From NCBI RefSeq assembly GCF_014649795.1, contig NZ_BMTS01000003.1, positions 62,001-126,000 on the forward strand: a stretch of 64,000 nucleotides of DNA, in the 5' to 3' direction. Positions 42,623 to 50,472 of the stretch are shown piece after piece (within the stretch, counting starts at the first letter, position 1; every line of letters starts with the position of its first letter). The DNA is from Streptomyces melanogenes. Lineage in GTDB: Bacteria; Actinomycetota; Actinomycetes; Streptomycetales; Streptomycetaceae. Made by a program: the position numbers and the translations under genes. Below the pieces are notes generated by a model. It had not been told where the DNA came from. It saw only the letters and a program-made list of their open reading frames with translations, and made no database searches.

Positions 42623-45240
42623 TCGAGATCGAGACGGAGAGCGTCGACAACGTGGGTGTCTGGTCGGGAACGTGGGTCGCGGAGCGGCTCGGGGTCGAAC
42701 TCCAGGGTGACGAGCGGTTGCCCGAGCTGCTGGGCCTCGCCCTGCGCCGCAACCCCAAGCGGGCGCATCTGCTCGTCTCCAACGTGCTGGGCAAGCACGT
42801 GCCGCAGCGGCCCTCGCGGGTGTACGGGGCGGGGTTCGCGCTGGGTGAGGAGGTACGGGAGCTGCTCGGCCCCGAGGCGGCCGGGGCGGTCGTCCTGGGC
42901 TACGCGGAGACGGCGACGGGCCTGGGCCACGCGGTGGCGGACGGTCTGGGCGTCGCGCCCTACCTCCACTCCACGCGCCGCCCCGTCGACGGGGTCGCGC
43001 GGGCGGGCGGCTTCGAGGAGTCCCACTCCCACGCCACCTCCCACCTGCTGCTGCCGGAGGATCCGGGGCTGTTGGCGGGGGACGGGGTGCTGGTCCTCGT
43101 CGACGACGAGTTCTCGACGGGCAACACGGTCCTGAACACGATCCGCGCCCTGCACGCGCGCTACCCCCGTCCCCGCTACGTGATAGTCGCCCTGGTCGAC
43201 ATGCGCTCCCCGGAGGACCGCACCCGCCTGACCACGTTCGCGGCGGAGATCGGGGCGGAGGTGTCCCTGGTGACCCTGGCGGCAGGAACGGTTCTGCTCC
43301 CGGAGGGAGTGCTGGAAAAGGGCCAGGCCCTGGTGGCCGAGCACGAGAATTCCCCCACCCCGCCCCTTCCCGAAAGCCCTGACCGGGCGGCTGCGGCGCC
43401 TGCGGCTGATGCTGCGCGTGTGGCTGCTCCTGCTGCTGTCGCTACAGGTGGCCCTGCGGCCGCCGCTCATGCTGCCGCCGCTGTGGGCAATCGTGCCGCT
43501 AGGGGCGGCACGGGTGGGCACAGCGGCACCCCGGCGCCGGGCGCCGTTCCTTCGACCCCAGCCCCGACCCGCGTCGACCTCCGCTGGCCGGACGGCGTGC
43601 CCGACGGGGGGCGCCACGGGTTCACCCCGGCTCACCGGGTGGTCTTGGAGGCCGCGCTTCCGCAGATGGCTGCCGCCATCAAGGGCGCCCTGGGCCGCAC
43701 CCCCGGCCGTACCCTCCTCCTCGGGTTCGAGGAGCTGATGTACGCGCCCCTGCGGCTCGCCCTCGCCCTGGAAGAGACGGGGGCGGACGTCCGTTTCTCC
43801 ACCACCACCCGGTCCCCCGTCCTCGCCGTGGACGACCCCGGCTACGCCATCCGGACCCGCCTCGTCTTCCCCGCCCACGACAACCCCTCCGACGGCCCCG
43901 GCGAGCGCTACGCGTACAACGTGGCCGGCGCCGGGTACGACACCGTCGTGGCCGTCGTCGACTCCGCCGCCGACACCCCCGCACTGCACGCCCCCGACGG
44001 CCTGCTGGCCAGGCTCGCCGCGCACATCCCGCACGTCGTGCTGGCCGTCGTCCCCTCGTACGTACCCGAAGGTGCCCCCATGTCCGAGCCCCTGCCCGAA
44101 CCCCTCCGCGGGCCCGCATTCTCCTCGTACGCGCCCGACGAGGTCGGCTGGCTGCTGAAGGACCTGTCCGGGGTCGAGCTGGAGGCGCCGACCGAGGAGC
44201 GCGAGGAGGCGATCCAGAGCGGCGGCGCCCACTACGCGGAGTCGCTGCCGGTCGAGTACCAGCCGTCCCCCCAGTACCAGGAGCTCTTCCGCGCCGCCCT
44301 GGACGCCTCGGCCGACCGGATCGCGCGGGCCGTCGGCACGGTCACCGAGACCGTCCTCGCCGAGCGGTCGCCGAGGCCCGTCCTCGTCTCGCTGGCCCGC
44401 GCCGGCACCCCCGTGGGCGTCCTGATGCGCCGCTGGGCCCAGCGGCGGCACGGGCTCGCCCTGCCGCACTACGCCGTCTCCATCGTGCGCGGCCGCGGCA
44501 TCGACCCCAACGCGCTGCGCTGGCTCGCCGCCCACCACGACCCCGCCGACGTCGTCTTCGTCGACGGCTGGACCGGCAAGGGCGCCATCACCCGCGAACT
44601 GGCCGCCGCGATCCGCGAGTTCCCCGACTTCGACCGGTTCGACCCGGAGATCGCCGTCCTCGCCGACCCCGGCTCCTGCGTCCGTACGTACGGCACCCGC
44701 GAGGACTTCCTCATCCCCTCCGCGTGCCTCAACTCGACCGTGTCGGGGCTGATATCGCGGACCGTGCTGCGCAAGGACCTGATCGGGCCCGGCGACTTCC
44801 ACGGCGCCAAGTTCTACCGCGAACTGGCCGACTCCGACGTCTCGGTGGACTTCCTGGACGCCGTCGCCGCCCGCTTCGACGACGTCGCCGCCGACGTCGA
44901 GCGCGAGGCCAAGGCGCTCCAGGGCACCGACCGCACCCCCACCTGGGAGGGCTGGGCCGCCGTCGAGCGGATCAGCGAGGAGTACGGCATCCACGACGTC
45001 AACCTCGTCAAGCCCGGCGTCGGCGAGACCACCCGCGTCCTGCTGCGCCGCGTCCCCTGGAAGATCCTGGCCCACCGGGGCGCCGGGGCCGACCTCGACC
45101 ACGTACGCCTCCTTGCGGAGCAGCGCGGGGTACCGGTGGAATGGGTCGACGACCTGCCGTACAGCTGTGTCGGACTGATCCACCCCCAGTACACGCGCGG
45201 GGCGACCGGCGCCGACGGCAAGGCGGTGGCCTCCCGATGA
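42619..45240 (+). CDS. Fused PRTase_2-TRSP and PRTase_3(StiP)-Pelota protein of the Ter operon
   Basis: 873 residues. Domain order: orotate-PRTase-like domain (about 5-235) with PRPP loop LVDDEFSTGNT (160-170); a low-complexity linker (245-318); TRSP domain (about 319-480) with TTTRSP (395-400); a second PRTase-like/StiP domain (about 495-700) with SLARAGTPVG (591-600) and VDGWTGKGAI (648-657); and a Pelota-type RNA-binding domain (about 775-865) with VPWKILAHRGAGADLDHV. In many bacteria the halves are separate genes; here they are one frame, with an internal ATG at 44080 (residue 488). Linker residues SPTPPLPESP are encoded by a family B repeat. Overlaps both neighbours by ATGA. Confidence 0.85.
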   Translation: MIEIETESVDNVGVWSGTWVAERLGVELQGDERLPELLGLALRRNPKRAHLLVSNVLGKHVPQRPSRVYGAGFALGEEVRELLGPEAAGAVVLGYAETATGLGHAVADGLGVAPYLHSTRRPVDGVARAGGFEESHSHATSHLLLPEDPGLLAGDGVLVLVDDEFSTGNTVLNTIRALHARYPRPRYVIVALVDMRSPEDRTRLTTFAAEIGAEVSLVTLAAGTVLLPEGVLEKGQALVAEHENSPTPPLPESPDRAAAAPAADAARVAAPAAVATGGPAAAAHAAAAVGNRAARGGTGGHSGTPAPGAVPSTPAPTRVDLRWPDGVPDGGRHGFTPAHRVVLEAALPQMAAAIKGALGRTPGRTLLLGFEELMYAPLRLALALEETGADVRFSTTTRSPVLAVDDPGYAIRTRLVFPAHDNPSDGPGERYAYNVAGAGYDTVVAVVDSAADTPALHAPDGLLARLAAHIPHVVLAVVPSYVPEGAPMSEPLPEPLRGPAFSSYAPDEVGWLLKDLSGVELEAPTEEREEAIQSGGAHYAESLPVEYQPSPQYQELFRAALDASADRIARAVGTVTETVLAERSPRPVLVSLARAGTPVGVLMRRWAQRRHGLALPHYAVSIVRGRGIDPNALRWLAAHHDPADVVFVDGWTGKGAITRELAAAIREFPDFDRFDPEIAVLADPGSCVRTYGTREDFLIPSACLNSTVSGLISRTVLRKDLIGPGDFHGAKFYRELADSDVSVDFLDAVAARFDDVAADVEREAKALQGTDRTPTWEGWAAVERISEEYGIHDVNLVKPGVGETTRVLLRRVPWKILAHRGAGADLDHVRLLAEQRGVPVEWVDDLPYSCVGLIHPQYTRGATGADGKAVASR
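43352..43380. repeat. Family B element inside a coding region
   Basis: The core CCCCTTCCCGAAAGCCC is identical to intergenic copies at 484-512 and 13804-13833. Here it is in frame in the Ter PRTase gene and encodes SPTPPLPESP in the linker between PRTase and TRSP domains. Confidence 0.88.
44061..44082 (+). promoter_or_regulatory. Possible internal ribosome-binding site in the Ter PRTase gene
   Basis: GAAGG about 8 nt before ATG 44080, which begins MSEPLPEP exactly at the domain boundary between TRSP and the second PRTase. It could yield a separate 386-residue StiP-Pelota product from the same frame. Confidence 0.35.
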
Positions 45241-46073
45241 GCACCCTGATAGCCAGCGATCTGGACCGTACGCTCATCTACTCGGCGGCGGCCCTCGACC
45301 TGACCATGCCGGACCCCCGGGCCCCCCGGCTGCTCTGCGTCGAGATCCACGAGCACAAGCCGCTCTCGTACATGACCGAGAACGCCGCCACCCTGCTCGC
45401 CGCGCTCAAGGCGGACCCGGACACGGTCTTCGTGCCCACCACCACCCGCACCCGCAAGCAGTACCAGCGCATCCAACTGCCCGGCCTGCCCGCCAAGTTC
45501 GCGATCTGCGCCAACGGCGGGCAGCTGCTCGTCGACGGGGTCGCCGACCGCGACTGGCGGCGCCTGGTGGACGCCCGCATCGCCGCCGAGTGCGCCCCGC
45601 TCGACGAGGTACGCGCCCACATCGCGGCCGCCGCCGACCCGGCCTGGCTGCGCAAGGAGCGGGTCGCCGAGGACCTGTTCGCGTACCTCGTGGTCGAGCG
45701 CGCGCTGCTGCCCGGGGACTGGGTCAAGGAGCTGACGGCCTGGGCCGAGGAGCGCGGCTGGACCGTCTCGCTCCAGGGCCGCAAGATCTACGCGGTGCCC
45801 AAGCCGCTCACCAAGAGCGCGGCCGTGCACGAGGTGGCCCGCCGCACCGGCGCCGAACTCACCCTGGCCGCCGGGGACTCGCTCCTCGACGCGGACCTGC
45901 TGCTCGCCGCCGACGAGGGCTGGCGCCCGGGCCACGGCGAGCTCGCGGAGTCCGGCTGGACCGCGCCGCACGTCGACGTCCTCGACGAGCGGGGCGTGCT
46001 GGCGGGCGAGGAGATCGTGCGCCGGTTCGCCACCCGCGCCACGGCCTCCCGGAATGCGCCCGCCACGACCTGA
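45237..46073 (+). CDS. HAD-family phosphatase of the Ter operon
   Basis: 278 residues. HAD motif I is SDLDRTLI (7-14); motif II lies in VPTTTRTRKQY (about 63-73), and motif IV is AAGDSLLDADLLLAAD (about 204-219), with cap domain between (about 80-190) of the Cof/sucrose-phosphatase type. It should remove a phosphate from the phosphoribosyl product made upstream (inference from operon). The start ATG 45237 overlaps the PRTase stop (ATGA), as do all junctions in this operon. Confidence 0.88.
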   Translation: MSTLIASDLDRTLIYSAAALDLTMPDPRAPRLLCVEIHEHKPLSYMTENAATLLAALKADPDTVFVPTTTRTRKQYQRIQLPGLPAKFAICANGGQLLVDGVADRDWRRLVDARIAAECAPLDEVRAHIAAAADPAWLRKERVAEDLFAYLVVERALLPGDWVKELTAWAEERGWTVSLQGRKIYAVPKPLTKSAAVHEVARRTGAELTLAAGDSLLDADLLLAADEGWRPGHGELAESGWTAPHVDVLDERGVLAGEEIVRRFATRATASRNAPATT

Positions 46074-46093
46074 CCGGTCGCATACTCGCCCGT

Positions 46094-46756
46094 ATGACCA
46101 AGGGAAACACCACGAAGATCACCGACGAGCTGTACGCGTACATGCTGGCGCACAACCCGCCCCTGGACGCGGTGCAGCGCGAGCTGGTGGAGACGACGTA
46201 CGCCCGGCTGCCCGACCACGCGGGCATGCAGTCGGCCGAGGAGCAGGCCCCGCTGCTCGCCTTCCTCGTCCGGCTTGCGGGCGCCCGGCACGTGGTGGAG
46301 GTCGGCACCTTCACCGGCTTCTCGGCGCTCGCCATGGCACAGGCGCTGCCCGACGACGGACGGCTGATCGCGTGCGACATCTCCGAGGAGTGGACGGCGT
46401 ACGGGCGCGAGGCCTGGACGAAGGCGGGCGTGGCGCACAAAGTGGACCTGCGGATCGCTCCGGCGCTCGACACCCTGCGGGCGATGCCGACCGAGCCGCA
46501 CATCGACTTCGCCTACCTCGACGCGGACAAGGACAACTACATCGCGTACTGGGAGGAACTGGTCCCCAGGATGCGCCAGAACGGCCTCATCGCGGTGGAC
46601 AACGTGCTCTTCCACGGCGAGGTCGTGGACCCGGCGGCGACCGGTCCCGCCGCCGGGATCCAACGTTTCAACGAGCATGTGAGGCGGGACGAGCGGATGG
46701 ACAGCGTGATGCTGATCGTGGCAGACGGCCTCACTTTGTCGCGTAAGCGACGCTAG
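46094..46756 (+). CDS. SAM-dependent O-methyltransferase (class I, catechol-OMT type)
   Basis: 220 residues. SAM-binding motif I VVEVGTFTGFSALAMA (about 68-83), then LIACDISEEW (about 93-102) and FAYLDADKDNYIAYWEEL (about 137-154), whose Asp residues bind the divalent metal with DNVLFHGEV (about 166-174). It methylates a hydroxyl group. It follows the HAD gene by 20 bp, so it is likely the last gene of the Ter operon and may finish its metabolite, though O-methyltransferase is not part of the canonical Ter set. Its stop abuts a half repeat. Confidence 0.9.
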   Translation: MTKGNTTKITDELYAYMLAHNPPLDAVQRELVETTYARLPDHAGMQSAEEQAPLLAFLVRLAGARHVVEVGTFTGFSALAMAQALPDDGRLIACDISEEWTAYGREAWTKAGVAHKVDLRIAPALDTLRAMPTEPHIDFAYLDADKDNYIAYWEELVPRMRQNGLIAVDNVLFHGEVVDPAATGPAAGIQRFNEHVRRDERMDSVMLIVADGLTLSRKRR

Positions 46757-46796
46757 GGGGCGCGAAGAACTGCGCGACCAGCCACATTCGGCCCGC
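46753..46796. repeat. Family A element, right half only (copy 9)
   Basis: AGGGGGCGCGAAGAACTGCG-CGACCAG then CGGCCCGCAG; no left arm. It begins in the stop codon (TAG) of the methyltransferase gene and lies between convergent genes. Confidence 0.8.
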
Positions 46797-46807
46797 AGTC
46801 AAAGCAC

Positions 46808-47020
46808 TTAGCCGCAGCAGCCCCCACCACAACACCCACCGCCGGACGGCGACGGCGCAGGCCCACCCTTGGCCATCCCGCCCACAGCCACGGTGGACAG
46901 CAACTTCACCGTGTCCCCATGCCCGGCAGGGCACACCGCGGGTGCGGCCGACTCAGCCATGGGCCGACTGACTTCAAACGTGTCGCCGCACGAGCGGCAC
47001 CGGTAGTCATAGCGAGGCAT
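46808..47020 (-). CDS. FmdB-type zinc-ribbon protein
   Basis: 70 residues. The N-terminal MPRYDYRCRSCGDTFEV with CxxC at 8-11 is the FmdB family zinc ribbon; the second pair is weak here (a single Cys in VCPAGHGD, about 30). The C-terminus is Gly/Cys-rich (GGGCCGGGCCG), giving four clustered Cys that could bind metal. The family regulates or supports formamidase/amidase expression in some bacteria, otherwise unknown. It is convergent with the methyltransferase gene. Confidence 0.82.
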   Translation of the reverse strand: MPRYDYRCRSCGDTFEVSRPMAESAAPAVCPAGHGDTVKLLSTVAVGGMAKGGPAPSPSGGGCCGGGCCG

Positions 47021-47070
47021 GCCCCCAGGCTAACCGCCCGGCGGCGGCGGGGTGCGGCTTACCGCAGGGC

Positions 47071-47628
47071 CTACCGCAGCGGCCGTTCCCGCACGCCCGG
47101 CTCCGCCTGCGCCTCCGCCTCGCGCCGCGCCTTCCAGTACGGGTTGTCATGTGGCAGGTGGCTGCTGACCCGCCCGTACATCCCGAAGACCATCAGCGCC
47201 AGACCCACCAGGAAGCTGAAGATCACGTTCTGCATCTTGAAGGCGAGGAAGTTCTGCGAGCCGCGGTCCAGCAGGGCCAGGTTCACGAACCCGCTGATCA
47301 GGAAGAGCACGCCGAGCGACATGTTCAGCCAGGACGCGAAGTTGCCGCCCCTGACCATGCCGTACAGGAGCAGCGCGCCGACGACGATCGAGATCACGCT
47401 GAGCGTGCCGTTGGTGCTCAGCCCGGCGACCTCCTTGCCCCCGGTGTCGAAGAACCCGATGTTGTGGGTGAGGCCCAGGATGCCGAAGACGAGCAGGAAC
47501 AGCCCCATGATCCCGGCGCCGAAGCGGTACACCTGGCTCAGCCGGTGGTCGACGGGCAGGTGCTCGTCGAGGGACACATGGGGGGTGCGCAGGGGGTGGC
47601 GCAGGGGATGAAGCGGCTGGGTGGCCAT
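47071..47628 (-). CDS. DUF4383 membrane protein
   Basis: 185 residues with four transmembrane helices (about 35-55, 72-92, 98-118, 132-150) after a cytosolic N-terminal stretch with VDHRLSQVYRFGAGIM. The pattern FGILGLTHN, FSWLNMSLGVLFLISG-type and FAFKMQ-type loops fit DUF4383. The C-terminus is charged (YWKARREAEAQAEPG). Function is unknown. GGAGG precedes ATG 47628. Confidence 0.82.
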   Translation of the reverse strand: MATQPLHPLRHPLRTPHVSLDEHLPVDHRLSQVYRFGAGIMGLFLLVFGILGLTHNIGFFDTGGKEVAGLSTNGTLSVISIVVGALLLYGMVRGGNFASWLNMSLGVLFLISGFVNLALLDRGSQNFLAFKMQNVIFSFLVGLALMVFGMYGRVSSHLPHDNPYWKARREAEAQAEPGVRERPLR

Positions 47629-47707
47629 GGGCGGCCTCCTCGTGTCGTCCGTACCTCCCAGGATCCGCCCGTCGCGCGGCCGCGACAACTCGTCCCGGTG
47701 ACGGCCG

Positions 47708-49147
47708 TCAGGCCCCGTGCCCCCGCTCCTCGCGGATCTGGGCCACCACGCGCGCGGCGCTCTGGCGGACCGCCTCGGTCTCGGTGAGGAAGTGCCAGTA
47801 GTCGGGGTGGCGGCCCTCCAGCGTGGCGGTCGCGCGCTCCAGGCGCGCCACGGCGTCGTCGAGGGGGCGGGCGTGGCGCGGGTCCGGGGTGCTGCGGCCG
47901 GACATCGCCAGGCGCTGCGCGTCCCGGATCGCGAACCGGGTCCGCTGGATCTCCTGCTGCGGGTCCTTCGCCACGGCGTTGAGCCGCTGGAGCCGGTCCC
48001 CGGCGGCCGAGACCGCCTCGTCGGTGGTGTTGAGCAGCGCCCTGACCGTGCTCAGCCGGGAGGTCGCGTCGGCCCAGCGCTGCTCGTCGCGCGCGGCGGC
48101 CGCCTCCTTCAGCTTCTCCTCGGCCTGCCGGACGTTCACCAGCGCCTGCTCGGGGACCTGCTGGAGGTCCTGCCAGCAGGCGGCCGCGAACCGGCGCCGC
48201 AGCTCGCTCAGGACCGGGTCGACGGTCCCGGCCCGGGTGGTCAGCGCCTGTGCGCGGGTGCGCAGCGAGACCAGGCGGCGGTCGATCTCGGCGGCCCGCT
48301 CGGGCAGCCGCTCGGCCTCGGCGCGCACGCCCTCGGCCTCCCGCAGCACCCGGTCGGCCCGCTCCAGGGTCTCCGGCACGCCGTGCCGGCCCGCGCCCTG
48401 GTTGAGCCGGGTCAGCTCGGGGCCGAGGGCGGCGAGGCGGGCGGCGAGATCGTCCGCTCTCAGTCCGGACGCCCGCACCGCGTCGAGAGCGGTGCTCGCG
48501 GCCAGGAGCGCCTGTCGCGCCCGCTCCACGGCCGGCGCGAGCCGCGCCAGCTGGGTCTCGGCGGTGGACAGCAGCGGCCCCAGGCTCTGCTCGAACCGGT
48601 CGAGCTCGCCCTTGACCCGGACGAGGTCGTCCTTGGCCTTCGTCAGCTCGCCCCGGGCCCGGGAGGCCACCGAGGCGTCCAGGTCGTCGCGGTCCAGGTC
48701 GTGCGCGTCGACCGCGGTGATGTAGTCGTTGCTGACCTCGTCGATCCGCCGGCCGAGCGCCGCGAAGTCGTCCACGGCCTTGCGGGCGCGCGGCGAGCTG
48801 TCCACGGCGGTGATCGTCTCGATGGAGATCCGCAGGTCCCGCTGGGCGGTGTCCAGCTCGTAGAAGGCGGCGGCCGCCGCGTCCTTGGCGGCCTGCGCGT
48901 CGGCCCGCACGCTCTCGCCGCGCCCGCCGAACCAGCGCCGAGTCCCGCCTCCGGCGAACGCGCCGGGCAGCAGCGCGGCCCCGAGCACCAGCGGCAGCGC
49001 GACGAGCGCGAGCGCGTCCGTCAGGGCCCGCCGGCCCCCGGCCGCCCGCACTCCGACACCGGGGACGATGGCACCCGCTCTGCTGTACGGCCGCGCGTGT
49101 GTCGCCGTCACATCCCTCTCCCGTGCCGTGTCCGCCTGCCGGTTCAT
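47708..49147 (-). CDS. Single-pass membrane protein with long coiled-coil region
   Basis: 479 residues. A transmembrane segment at about 40-65 (ALTDALALVALPLVLGAALL) follows a short cytosolic N-terminus. The remainder (about 80-475) is mostly heptad-like Ala/Leu/Glu/Arg coiled coil, with almost no Gly or Pro, suggesting an extended extracytoplasmic or cytosolic rod. I do not recognise a named family. The start ATG 49147 is the first after a stop-free stretch. It is divergent from tRNA-Val. Confidence 0.75.
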   Translation of the reverse strand: MNRQADTARERDVTATHARPYSRAGAIVPGVGVRAAGGRRALTDALALVALPLVLGAALLPGAFAGGGTRRWFGGRGESVRADAQAAKDAAAAAFYELDTAQRDLRISIETITAVDSSPRARKAVDDFAALGRRIDEVSNDYITAVDAHDLDRDDLDASVASRARGELTKAKDDLVRVKGELDRFEQSLGPLLSTAETQLARLAPAVERARQALLAASTALDAVRASGLRADDLAARLAALGPELTRLNQGAGRHGVPETLERADRVLREAEGVRAEAERLPERAAEIDRRLVSLRTRAQALTTRAGTVDPVLSELRRRFAAACWQDLQQVPEQALVNVRQAEEKLKEAAAARDEQRWADATSRLSTVRALLNTTDEAVSAAGDRLQRLNAVAKDPQQEIQRTRFAIRDAQRLAMSGRSTPDPRHARPLDDAVARLERATATLEGRHPDYWHFLTETEAVRQSAARVVAQIREERGHGA

Positions 49148-49282
49148 TCTCCCACCAGGTAGTGACGAACACACCGGCCGATTAGTTCGCACCGCCCCGC
49201 CGACCCGCCTGCCCCGGCGAACGGGTTTGCAGCCCTGCCCGGGGGGCCATGTACGCTGTTCCCTCATCCACGGATGTGCCAC

Positions 49283-49354
49283 GGGCGTGTAGCTCAGGGG
49301 TAGAGCGCTGCTCTTACAAAGCAGATGTCGGCGGTTCGAAACCGTCCATGCCCA
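49283..49354 (+). tRNA. tRNA-Val (anticodon UAC)
   Basis: A full cloverleaf: acceptor GGGCGTG/CATGCCC (one G-U pair), D-arm GCTC-AGGGGTAGA-GCGC, anticodon stem CTGCT/AGCAG with loop CTTACAA (anticodon TAC at 49315-49317), T-arm GGCGG-TTCGAAA-CCGTC, discriminator A. CCA is not encoded. Confidence 0.97.
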
Positions 49355-49362
49355 CGCGTGGT

Positions 49363-49396
49363 GAAGGCCCCCCGCCGGTCACGGCGGGGGGCCTTC
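49363..49396 (+). terminator. Terminator after tRNA-Val
   Basis: 14-bp arms GAAGGCCCCCCGCC and complement, 6-nt loop, then TCGTCTT. It is 8 bp past the tRNA and also serves the convergent gene at 49401. Confidence 0.9.
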
Positions 49397-49400
49397 GTCT

Positions 49401-49970
49401 TTACCGCGCCCCCTCCGCCGGGCGCCCGCACCGCAGGTTCCAGCGGCCCGCGCGGCCCGAGAGCTCCGTCAGGGTCAGCGGGGCCACGTCCAGGCGCCAG
49501 AAGGACGCGGGCGGCAGGGCCAGGGCGTGGGTCACGGAGGCGCGGACCACCGCCGGGGAGGCGACCGCGAGGATCCGGCCGCCCGCCGCGGGCAGCGTGT
49601 CCAGCCACGCGCCCACGCGCGCGACGAGCGCGAGCAGGCTCTCCCCGCCGTGCGGCGCCGCCCCCGGATCGGTGAGCCACGCCCGTACCCCCGAGGGATC
49701 CGCCGTGCTCAGTTCGTCAAGGCGCCGCCCCCGCCACCGGCCCAGATCCCAGTCGGCCAGGGCCGGTTCGTCGCACGTGGGCAGGCCGTCCGCCAACTCG
49801 TAGAGCGAGGAGGGCGGTTTCAGTCGGCGGGCCGGTACCGCGAGCGCCGCCGCCGCGTCTTTGACCCTGCGGACCGCGCCCTCGTCCGGGGCGGCCGCGT
49901 CGTCTCCGACTCTCGCCTCGCGCGCGTAGCGGTCGGCCGGGGGTGAGATCAACATCACGCGTACGGTCAT
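49401..49970 (-). CDS. Histidine-phosphatase-fold protein lacking both catalytic histidines
   Basis: 189 residues. The plan fits phosphoglycerate-mutase/CobC-like phosphatases: strand 1 (VRVMLISPP, 3-11), PALADWDLGRWRGRRLDEL (about 69-87), GGESLLALVARVGAWLD (about 107-123), and ILAVASPAVVRASV (about 132-145). The RHG motif after strand 1 reads ISPP and the second His region (usually SHGxxxR) reads ASPAVVRA, so both His are missing while the nearby Arg is retained. It is unlikely to be a phosphatase. It is divergent from a cobalamin riboswitch and cbtBA, so a role in cobalamin or cobalt handling is possible (inference). Confidence 0.75.
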   Translation of the reverse strand: MTVRVMLISPPADRYAREARVGDDAAAPDEGAVRRVKDAAAALAVPARRLKPPSSLYELADGLPTCDEPALADWDLGRWRGRRLDELSTADPSGVRAWLTDPGAAPHGGESLLALVARVGAWLDTLPAAGGRILAVASPAVVRASVTHALALPPASFWRLDVAPLTLTELSGRAGRWNLRCGRPAEGAR

Positions 49971-50058
49971 GGGTCAAGCAGAGCACGGCCGTTCGCGCAC
50001 TTGGCGCGGGGGTTGTGCACCCGCGCGCCGTAGCGGCGCGGTCCCGCACGCGGTACGG

Positions 50059-50190
50059 TCTCGTCGACATAAAGACGGTGTGAAGGAAGCCCGGTGAGAT
50101 TCCGGCACGGTCGCGCCACTGTGAACCCGGCGAGCGCCCTCAACAGGGAGCGAAGACGGGGAAGTCAGACCCACCACCGTCGACAAAGGC
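50059..50190 (+). ncRNA. Cobalamin riboswitch
   Basis: Upstream of cbtB. The sequence has the family's order: GACGGTGTGAAGGAA, the G-rich GCCCGGTGAGATTCCGG (consensus GGTGxxAxTCC), CGCGCCACTGTGAACCCG, and the closing AAGTCAGACCC. It should lower cbtB-cbtA expression when adenosylcobalamin is bound. Confidence 0.88.
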
Positions 50191-50229
50191 ACCAATGACC
50201 GGGACGCGTGTTCCCCAGGAGGTTCTGCC

Positions 50230-50454
50230 GTGGCTCTCTCCGCCGCCCCTGCGCCCAGCGCAGATGCAACGTCGGCCATCACCCCCATATCGCTCAAGGC
50301 GATCGCTCCCTGGGCGCTCTTCTTCGGCATCCTCATGCTCGTCCTGCTGTACTTCGTCGGCTCCGAGCAGGGTGCCACCAGCGTCTTCTCCGGTGAGGAC
50401 GTCCACGAGTGGCTGCACGACGGACGCCACCTGCTCGGCTTCCCCTGCCACTGA
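50230..50454 (+). CDS. cbtB: Cobalt transporter subunit CbtB
   Basis: 74 residues with one transmembrane helix (APWALFFGILMLVLLYFVG, about 26-44) and the C-terminal His motif HEWLHDGRHLLGFPCH, which fits the CbtB signature and probably captures Co2+. The start GTG 50230 has AGGAGG about 8 nt upstream. It lies under a cobalamin riboswitch and 18 bp before cbtA, the usual order. Confidence 0.93.
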   Translation: MALSAAPAPSADATSAITPISLKAIAPWALFFGILMLVLLYFVGSEQGATSVFSGEDVHEWLHDGRHLLGFPCH

Positions 50455-50472
50455 GACCAGGGGTACCGACTC

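Noticed and set aside
41578..45183. 1201-residue open frame opposite the CitE-like and PRTase genes
   Set aside because: It is a shadow of two well-supported coupled genes; no motif and poor codon position pattern.
41459..46756. Secondary-metabolite cluster based on the O-methyltransferase
   Set aside because: No PKS, NRPS or terpene enzyme is near; operon overlaps favour Ter metabolite synthesis.
49331..49400. Second tRNA downstream of tRNA-Val
   Set aside because: The next hairpin is the terminator; no second cloverleaf is present.
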